Shown: piece after piece, positions 1 through 4,257 of the stretch | How the letters are laid out: the number at the start of each line of letters is the position of its first letter | Position numbering within the stretch: position 1 is the stretch's first letter | Assembly: GCA_002359055.1 (NCBI GenBank) | Contig: DEQC01000032.1 | Location: 11,884-19,029 of the forward strand | Source of the DNA: Flavobacteriales bacterium UBA3376 | GTDB taxonomy: Bacteria; Bacteroidota; Bacteroidia; Flavobacteriales; Weeksellaceae | Direction: 5' to 3' | DNA: 7,146 nucleotides | The notes under the pieces: generated by a model | What the model saw: the letters and a program-made list of their open reading frames with translations, nothing else | The model's database searches: none | What the model was told of the DNA's origin: nothing | Position numbers and translations under genes: made by a program

Positions 1-565
1 TGATTTCTCTCGACAAACTTGCTTTTCTTTCTTCACCAAAAAATTCTGCCAAATCCTTTAAAGTTCGAGTGATTTTATGAGGTGATTCGTAAAAAATCAT
101 GGTTCGCTTTTCCTCTTTCAATTCATTCAATTTGGTTTGTCTTCCCTTTTTAACAGGTAAAAATCCGACAAAAATAAATTCATTCGATGTCAAGCCAGAA
201 ACGGTCAAAGCTGGAACAAATGCAGTTGCTCCGGGAAGAGCTATGATTTCGATTTGATTTTCTATACAAGCTTTTGCCAACAAATATCCTGGATCTGAAA
301 TTCCTGGTGAACCCGCATCACTGATCAAAGCATAGGTTTTTCCTTGTTTAAGTTGTTCGACGATTTCATCTGTGACTTTATGTTCGTTGTGTGCGTGATA
401 AGAACGCATGGGAGTTGAAATTTCAAAATGTTTCAAAAGCACACCACTATTTCGCGTATCTTCGGCCAGAATCAAATCAGATGATTTCAAGGTTTCTACG
501 GCTCGATAAGTCATATCGCTAAGATTACCGATTGGTGTTGGAACTAAGAAGAGTTTTCCAGACAT
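1..565 (-). CDS. rsmI: 16S rRNA (cytidine(1402)-2'-O)-methyltransferase RsmI, 3' end cut by window edge
   Basis: RsmI uses S-adenosylmethionine to methylate the 2'-OH of C1402 in 16S rRNA, in the decoding centre of the small subunit. The first 188 residues are visible. They carry the family landmarks in order: VPTPIGNLSDMTYRAVETL near residues 8-26, LAEDTRNSGVLLKHF at 33-47, the HAHNEH segment at 57-62, ISDAGSPGISDPG at 81-93 (SAM-binding region of the tetrapyrrole-methylase fold), LPGATAFVPAL at 110-120, and FYESPHK at 158-164. The reading frame is still open at base 1, in the SREI segment that normally precedes the last few dozen residues, so roughly 35-45 residues are probably missing. The ATG at 563-565 gives the usual family N-terminus (MSGKLFLVPTPIG). 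There is no Shine-Dalgarno sequence before it, only A/T-rich bases, as is normal in Bacteroidota. nadA lies upstream on the same strand, but a strong terminator sits between them and no separate rsmI promoter was recognised. Confidence 0.96.
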   Translation of the reverse strand, partial: MSGKLFLVPTPIGNLSDMTYRAVETLKSSDLILAEDTRNSGVLLKHFEISTPMRSYHAHNEHKVTDEIVEQLKQGKTYALISDAGSPGISDPGYLLAKACIENQIEIIALPGATAFVPALTVSGLTSNEFIFVGFLPVKKGRQTKLNELKEEKRTMIFYESPHKITRTLKDLAEFFGEERKASLSREI

Positions 566-573
566 TTTGAATG

Positions 574-616
574 ATTTAAAAAAAGGTGAATTTTATACTT
601 TTCAAATTCACCTTTT
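574..616 (-). terminator. Intrinsic terminator after nadA
   Basis: A perfect 13-bp inverted repeat (arms 581-593 and 604-616, AAAAGGTGAATTT against its complement) encloses a 10-base loop. Read on the minus strand, the stem runs into seven consecutive T (584 down to 578). It lies 10 bases beyond the nadA stop codon, so it should end the nadA transcript. The opposite strand has four T in the arm and then ATAA, a much weaker signal, so termination is mainly in the nadA direction. The U-tract ends only about 12 bases before the rsmI start codon. Confidence 0.88.
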
Positions 617-626
617 ATAATTGTAA

Positions 627-1640
627 TTATTTAATCTTTTCTGAAAGTTCCATCATTTTGTTGATAGACTTTTCAGCTTTTATTCTCAATTCTTCATCGA
701 TTTGAATTTCTGGCAATTCATACTTCATACAAAGATATATTTTCTCTAAGGTATTTCTTTTCATGAAAAAACACTCGCTACAATTACAGCTTTCATCTTG
801 TACAAGTGCTGGAATTAGCTTTTTATTGGGAGCCAATTTTTTCATTTCATGAATGATTCCTTCTTCGGTTGCCACTATGAATTCCTGTGCGTCATCAGTT
901 GCAACATAATCCAACAATCTCGAAGTCGATCCTACAAAATCTGCTGCTTGCAAAATAGGCTCTTCTGATTCTGGATGAGCAATCAATTTAGCATTTGGAT
1001 TTTCTGCCAACTGTTTAGCGATTCTTTCCAAAGAGAAAGCTTCGTGAACATAGCAAGCTCCGTCCCATAAAATCATATCTCGGTTGCACACTCGATTCAA
1101 ATATTTCCCTAAATTTCTATCAGGTGCAAAGATTATTTCCTGATCTTTTGGTAAAGAATCTATGATGTGTTTAGCATTAGACGAAGTACAAATGATATCG
1201 CTTTCGGCTTTTACACCTGCGTCGCAATTGATATAACTCACAACGATAGCTTCAGGATGTTTGGCTCTCAATTCACGCAAACCTTCACCTGTACATGAAT
1301 CAGCCAAAGAACAACCCGCCAACAAATCTGGTAAAACTACTTTTTTCGTTGGATTTAAAATTTTTGCTGCTTCAGCCATGAAGTGAACTCCACAAAAAAC
1401 GATCATATCGGCATCGGTATTCATTGCCGCTCTCGCCAACTGTAAACTATCGCCCAAGAAATCAGAAAGGTCTTGAATTTCAGGCGTTTGATAATAATGA
1501 GCGAGAATCACTGCGTTTTTTTCTTTGCGTAAACGATTGATTTCTTCAATCAAGTCAATTCCTTCAGGAATCTCCATATCTAAATATCCAAGTTTGGATA
1601 ATTTTGTTTTTGCTTCGTCTAATTTTGTTATAGTTTCCAT
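627..1640 (-). CDS. nadA: Quinolinate synthase NadA
   Basis: NadA condenses iminoaspartate (made by an aspartate oxidase or dehydrogenase encoded elsewhere) with dihydroxyacetone phosphate to give quinolinate, the first ring intermediate of de novo NAD synthesis. It is a cytosolic [4Fe-4S] enzyme. The 337-residue length is normal for the family. Visible motifs are AHYYQTPEIQDLSDFLGDS (47-65), FCGVHFMAEAAKILNP (82-97), LLAGCSLADSC (106-116), VSYINCDAGVKA (134-145), CTSSNA (151-156), FAPDRNLGKYL (171-181), HPES (222-225), GSTSRLL (237-243) and the CNCSECFFMK segment (285-294). By alignment from memory with characterised NadA, the three cluster ligands are Cys110, Cys196 and Cys290; the extra Cys285 and Cys287 form the variable C-terminal cysteine cluster. 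The ATG at 1640 is preferred because the frame meets a stop upstream with no alternative ATG in between. No nadB or nadC is adjacent. A promoter lies at 1778-1807 and a terminator directly follows, so the gene looks monocistronic. Confidence 0.98.
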   Translation of the reverse strand: METITKLDEAKTKLSKLGYLDMEIPEGIDLIEEINRLRKEKNAVILAHYYQTPEIQDLSDFLGDSLQLARAAMNTDADMIVFCGVHFMAEAAKILNPTKKVVLPDLLAGCSLADSCTGEGLRELRAKHPEAIVVSYINCDAGVKAESDIICTSSNAKHIIDSLPKDQEIIFAPDRNLGKYLNRVCNRDMILWDGACYVHEAFSLERIAKQLAENPNAKLIAHPESEEPILQAADFVGSTSRLLDYVATDDAQEFIVATEEGIIHEMKKLAPNKKLIPALVQDESCNCSECFFMKRNTLEKIYLCMKYELPEIQIDEELRIKAEKSINKMMELSEKIK

Positions 1641-1777
1641 TGATAAAAAATTATAATCTATTCGTATAAATCAACATTCATTCCACTCATCTAACTTTCA
1701 GAGATTTACACTTTAAAACCATTGCACCTATGGATTCAATCAAACTTTTCATCCATACAGTTCACGTTTGAAGTTGG

Positions 1778-1807
1778 CAAAGATAACAAAACTAAAACTT
1801 AACTCAA
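1778..1807 (-). promoter_or_regulatory. Bacteroidota-type promoter for nadA
   Basis: On the minus strand TTG (1807-1805) is followed after 19 bases by TATCTTTG (1785-1778). This is an exact match to the primary Bacteroidota sigma-factor consensus (-33 TTG, -7 TAnnTTTG, spacer about 17-23). Transcription would start near 1772-1774 and give a leader of about 130 bases before the nadA ATG. No better promoter is visible nearer to the gene. The start site is inferred from the boxes only. Confidence 0.75.
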
Positions 1808-1924
1808 TAAACAACAGAGTTTTCTGTAGCAATAAATCAATTGTTCGATTCAAACTTTCAATAATATGTGGATAAATCATTCAAAGACTTTTGACATTTA
1901 TACTCATTCACTATTGAAATCTAT

Positions 1925-1932
1925 TAACTTTG
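1925..1932 (+). promoter_or_regulatory. Candidate -7 box for the UMP synthase gene
   Basis: TAACTTTG matches the Bacteroidota -7 consensus TAnnTTTG exactly and ends 16 bases before the ATG at 1949, implying a leader of only about 11-13 bases. No TTG lies at the normal spacer distance upstream: the nearest are at 1891-1893 (31 bases away) and 1914-1916 (8 bases away). The promoter is therefore incomplete by consensus, and the call rests on the -7 box and its position. Confidence 0.5.
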
Positions 1933-1948
1933 CCCAAACCTTTCAGAA

Positions 1949-3298
1949 ATGCAACAAAAAGAAAATTTTTTACTTAAAGCTTATGAATTAGGAATTATCA
2001 AATTTGGTAATTTCACTTTAAAAAGTGGTGTAGAATCCCCTTTTTATGTTGATTTAAGACCTCTTTCTTCCAGTCCTCAATTGCTGAAAACATTGGCAAA
2101 CAATCTATTAGATTTGGTTGAAGAAAAGCCGTATGATTTAATTTGCGGTGTGCCTTATGCTGCTTTGCCAATGGGAACTACCATGAGTTTAGCGAGCGGA
2201 ATTCCGTTGATTATCAAAAGAAAGGAAAATAAAGGTTATGGTACCAAACGAATGGTGGAAGGAGTTTATCACGATGGTCAAAATTGTTTGTTAGTAGAGG
2301 ATGTAATTACGAGTGGTAAAAGTCTGGAAGAAACCATAGAGGAAATTGAACGCGAAAATCTTGTAGTTACTGATATTGTTGTGGTTTTGGACAGAGAACA
2401 AGGCGGAATTGAAAGGTTGAAAAACAAAGGATACAATGTGCATACTTTGTTTACGATCAATGAAGTTGTAGAGATTTTGAATCGATACCATCGATTGAGT
2501 GATGCAGAAATGGCAAGGGTTAAGAACTTTATCAACAATCCACCCGATGCACCTCAAGCCGTAAGAATTCCTTTGGAGAAAAAGTCGATTCAACATCCGA
2601 TTGGAAAAAGATTGGTTGAAATTGCTTTAAAGAAAAAATCGAATTTAATCGTTTCAGCCGATGTCATCACTTCGACTGAGTTGATCAATCTCGCGAATGA
2701 AGTCGGACCACATATAGTTGCACTAAAAACGCATATCGATATCATCAAAGACTTTAGTTTAGATTTGATTGAACAATTGAAAAGTTTGGCCAAAGAGCAT
2801 AATTTTTTATTGTTCGAGGATAGGAAATTTGCCGATATAGGAAATACTCAAGAACTTCAATTCAAACAAGGAGTTTATCAAATCGCATCTTGGGCCGATA
2901 TGATAACTTCGCATGTAATTGCAGGTGAAGAGAGCTTAAAGGTTTTTAGCAATACAGGTGTTGTGGGCATAGTCGAAATGTCATCTAAGGGAACTTTGAC
3001 CGATGATTATTATATCGCCAAAGCACTCAATGTAGCGGAATCTTCTTCAAATGTTTTGGGTGTAGTTGCACAAAGAAAAGTTTCAGACAATTTATTGTTG
3101 TTCACACCTGGTGTAAATATCAGTTCTGTGGGCGATACCAAAGGTCAGCAATACAATACGCCTGAACGAGTTTTCAAAATGTATCACACCGATTTTATGA
3201 TTGTTGGAAGAGGAATTTACAAAGCTGCAAATTCAAAAGAAGCTGCTATGGAATATCAAAAAATTGGTTGGAAAGCCTATGAAGAAAGTATGAATTAA
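1949..3298 (+). CDS. pyrEF: Bifunctional orotate phosphoribosyltransferase / OMP decarboxylase (UMP synthase type)
   Basis: The 449-residue protein joins the last two enzymes of UMP synthesis: orotate plus PRPP gives OMP, which is decarboxylated to UMP. The N-terminal domain (about 1-200) is orotate phosphoribosyltransferase: FTLKSGVESPFYVDLR at 22-37, IIKRKENKGYGTKR in the flexible loop at 88-101, and the PRPP-binding LLVEDVITSGKS at 114-125, followed by VLDREQGG (146-153). The C-terminal domain (about 215-449) is OMP decarboxylase: SADV (236-239), LKTHIDI (259-265), FEDRKFADIGNT (289-300), TPGV (386-389), GQQYNTP (399-405) and VGRGI (419-423). The catalytic tetrad maps to Lys260, Asp291, Lys293 and Asp296; the phosphate-side residues to Gln400, Tyr402 and Arg421. 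Domain order, linker and the DRKFADIGNT form match animal UMP synthase closely, not the separate PyrE and PyrF usual in bacteria. All catalytic residues are present and the frame is intact. The ATG at 1949 directly precedes the conserved N-terminus. ruvC follows on the same strand after 76 bases, beyond a hairpin. Confidence 0.96.
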   Translation: MQQKENFLLKAYELGIIKFGNFTLKSGVESPFYVDLRPLSSSPQLLKTLANNLLDLVEEKPYDLICGVPYAALPMGTTMSLASGIPLIIKRKENKGYGTKRMVEGVYHDGQNCLLVEDVITSGKSLEETIEEIERENLVVTDIVVVLDREQGGIERLKNKGYNVHTLFTINEVVEILNRYHRLSDAEMARVKNFINNPPDAPQAVRIPLEKKSIQHPIGKRLVEIALKKKSNLIVSADVITSTELINLANEVGPHIVALKTHIDIIKDFSLDLIEQLKSLAKEHNFLLFEDRKFADIGNTQELQFKQGVYQIASWADMITSHVIAGEESLKVFSNTGVVGIVEMSSKGTLTDDYYIAKALNVAESSSNVLGVVAQRKVSDNLLLFTPGVNISSVGDTKGQQYNTPERVFKMYHTDFMIVGRGIYKAANSKEAAMEYQKIGWKAYEESMN

Positions 3299-3319
3299 AC
3301 TTTTTAGGTGAATTTTAGC

Positions 3320-3357
3320 ATTTGAAATTGGATGAAATTGACTCATCGATTTCAAAT
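3320..3357. repeat. Imperfect inverted repeat between the UMP synthase gene and ruvC
   Basis: The left arm 3320-3335 (ATTTGAAATTGGATGA) pairs with the right arm 3343-3357 (TCATCGATTTCAAAT). There are nine perfect outer pairs, a small bulge (TG against G) and five perfect inner pairs, around a 7-base loop. It starts 21 bases after the UMP synthase stop codon. Neither strand has a T-run after the stem, so it is not a classical intrinsic terminator. It may be a 3'-end stem protecting the upstream mRNA, or an operator, since the candidate ruvC -33 box lies inside its loop. The structure is visible in the sequence; the function is a guess. Confidence 0.6.
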
Positions 3358-3370
3358 ATTAGTACCTTAG
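3338..3370 (+). promoter_or_regulatory. Candidate promoter for ruvC
   Basis: TTG at 3338-3340 is followed after 22 bases by TACCTTAG at 3363-3370, which fits the Bacteroidota -7 consensus TAnnTTTG at five of six fixed positions. The spacer is at the long end of the usual range. The expected start site (about 4-6 bases past the box) falls on or beside the ruvC ATG at 3375, so the transcript would be leaderless or nearly so. Read-through from the UMP synthase gene is the alternative source of ruvC mRNA. Confidence 0.45.
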
Positions 3371-3374
3371 CGAT

Positions 3375-3920
3375 ATGGAGCAAATTATTTTAGGAATAGA
3401 TCCAGGGACGAGTGTGACCGGATACGGTTTGATAAAAGTTGAAAAGAAGAAAATGAAATTCCTTCTTTTAGATGAACTTTTATTGCACAAATATGCTTCA
3501 CATGAACTCAAATTAAAAAAAATATTTGAAAAAACTCTTTCGTTGATCGATACATATCATCCGGATGAAATAGCGATTGAAGCTCCTTTTTATGGGAAAA
3601 ATGTTCAATCCATGTTGAAACTCGGAAGAGCTCAAGGAGTAGCTATGGCAGCGAGTTTGTACAGAGAAGTCCCTATAACAGAATACGCTCCAAAGAAAAT
3701 AAAAATGGCTATTACGGGCAACGGAAATGCTTCGAAAGAGCAAGTGGCTGGAATGCTGCAAAGTTTATTGAAAATTGAAAAATTACCCAAAAGGTTGGAT
3801 TCAACCGATGGATTGGCAGCGGCAGTTTGTCACTTTTTCAATTCAGGAAATGATAAAATTCCAAATTCTTATTCGGGCTGGGACGCATTCCTGAAACAAA
3901 ATCCCGAGAGAAAAGTTTGA
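3375..3920 (+). CDS. ruvC: Crossover junction endodeoxyribonuclease RuvC
   Basis: RuvC is the dimeric resolvase that cuts four-way Holliday junctions symmetrically after RuvAB branch migration, completing recombinational repair. The 181-residue protein is of normal length and shows the RNase H-like fold landmarks: LGIDPGTSVTGYG at 6-18, IAIEAPFYGKNVQSMLKLGRA split over 66-86, TEYAPKKIKMAITGNGNASKEQV over 102-124, and LDSTDGLAAAVCHFF at 141-155. The four acidic metal-binding residues map to Asp9, Glu69, Asp142 and Asp145, so the enzyme should be active. The ATG at 3375 places the first beta strand and catalytic Asp9 at the usual distance from the N-terminus. No ruvA or ruvB is adjacent. The gene lies downstream of the UMP synthase gene on the same strand, with a hairpin and a possible own promoter between them, and faces the minus-strand secretion-related genes across a shared terminator. 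Confidence 0.98.
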   Translation: MEQIILGIDPGTSVTGYGLIKVEKKKMKFLLLDELLLHKYASHELKLKKIFEKTLSLIDTYHPDEIAIEAPFYGKNVQSMLKLGRAQGVAMAASLYREVPITEYAPKKIKMAITGNGNASKEQVAGMLQSLLKIEKLPKRLDSTDGLAAAVCHFFNSGNDKIPNSYSGWDAFLKQNPERKV

Positions 3921-3930
3921 ATCGATTTCT

Positions 3931-3972
3931 AAAAAATAAAAACCCTCAATCACCTAAAATTGAGGGTTTAAT
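3931..3972. terminator. Bidirectional terminator between ruvC and the convergent operon
   Basis: A perfect 11-bp stem (3940-3950 and 3959-3969, AAACCCTCAAT against its complement) encloses the 8-base loop CACCTAAA. On the minus strand the stem runs into T-rich sequence (TTTTTATTTTTT), a strong signal for the operon coming from the right. On the plus strand it is followed by TTTAATTTAT, a weaker but usable tract for ruvC. It starts 20 bases after the ruvC stop and lies about 20 bases beyond the stop of the small minus-strand gene. Confidence 0.87.
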
Positions 3973-3989
3973 TTATAATAAAACTTTAA

Positions 3990-4253
3990 TTAAGATACTT
4001 CTTCACGAATTTTAAATCTCATCAAATAATATACTCCCATTGCAATTCCTAACAAAGGCAATAAAAATATCCAATCGTCTATGGGTGCTGGACCCCCTGG
4101 ATTTGATGGATTCTCTCCTTGTGCTGGTGCTTCATCTCTTTGGAAAAATCCTTGCTCTTCTGCTTGCTCACTCTGTCCGTCAGAAAAGAAATTCTGTGCT
4201 TGACCAAAGTTGAAGCTGAGCAATAGGATTGTTAATATGAATAAATTTCTCAT
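3990..4253 (-). CDS. Small PID-CTERM-like membrane protein
   Basis: This 87-residue protein has a signal peptide (Arg2, then a hydrophobic core about 4-16, probable signal peptidase I site after GQA at 17-19), a Gln/Glu-rich exported stretch (about 20-50), a Pro/Gly-rich stretch with PGGPAPIDDW at 52-61, one membrane segment (about 61-78) and a basic tail (Arg79, Lys81, Arg83). A short motif, a hydrophobic helix and a basic end are the layout of C-terminal protein-sorting signals. The P-I-D motif resembles the family I recall as the PID-CTERM domain of flavobacterial small proteins; that match is from memory and not verified. Its biochemical function is unknown. The start codon lies four bases after the stop of the large type IX secretion protein upstream, so the two are probably co-transcribed and translationally coupled. 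A strong terminator follows. The alternative is a plain single-pass inner-membrane protein without sorting. Confidence 0.85.
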   Translation of the reverse strand: MRNLFILTILLLSFNFGQAQNFFSDGQSEQAEEQGFFQRDEAPAQGENPSNPGGPAPIDDWIFLLPLLGIAMGVYYLMRFKIREEVS

Positions 4254-4257
4254 CTGT

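Larger units (their letters stand above)
1641..1948. other. Divergent intergenic region between nadA and the UMP synthase gene
   Basis: These 308 bases hold no convincing protein gene. The half next to nadA (1641 to about 1773) would be transcribed as a roughly 130-base nadA leader if the promoter at 1778-1807 is used. That leader contains three tiny minus-strand ORFs: 1736-1756 (MDEKFD), 1687-1722 (11 codons) and 1658-1690 (10 codons). The start of the third overlaps the stop of the second as ATGA. They have no Shine-Dalgarno sequences and may be chance. I recognise no known riboswitch in the leader. The half next to the UMP synthase gene (about 1810-1948) is AT-rich and holds a candidate -7 box at 1925-1932; otherwise I see only a weak 5-bp dyad at 1814-1827. 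Confidence 0.6.

Noticed and set aside
1761..1772. Imperfect dyad TTCACGTTTGAA at the expected nadA transcription start as an NAD-repressor operator
   Set aside because: Only four bases on each side pair (TTCA / TGAA), and I could not match it to a known operator.
1641..1773. NAD+-type riboswitch in the nadA leader
   Set aside because: No recognisable consensus or clear multi-stem structure could be found by eye, so only the long leader is reported.
2278..2793. Three minus-strand open frames (67-101 codons) inside the UMP synthase gene
   Set aside because: They lie antisense to a strongly conserved coding region, and their translations have no recognisable domain and a composition typical of shadow frames.
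3320..3357. Hairpin as an intrinsic terminator of the UMP synthase gene
   Set aside because: No T-run follows the stem on either strand, so it is listed only as an inverted repeat.
3513..3761. 82-codon minus-strand frame inside ruvC
   Set aside because: It is antisense to conserved RuvC motifs and its Ser/Phe/Tyr/His-rich translation looks like a shadow.
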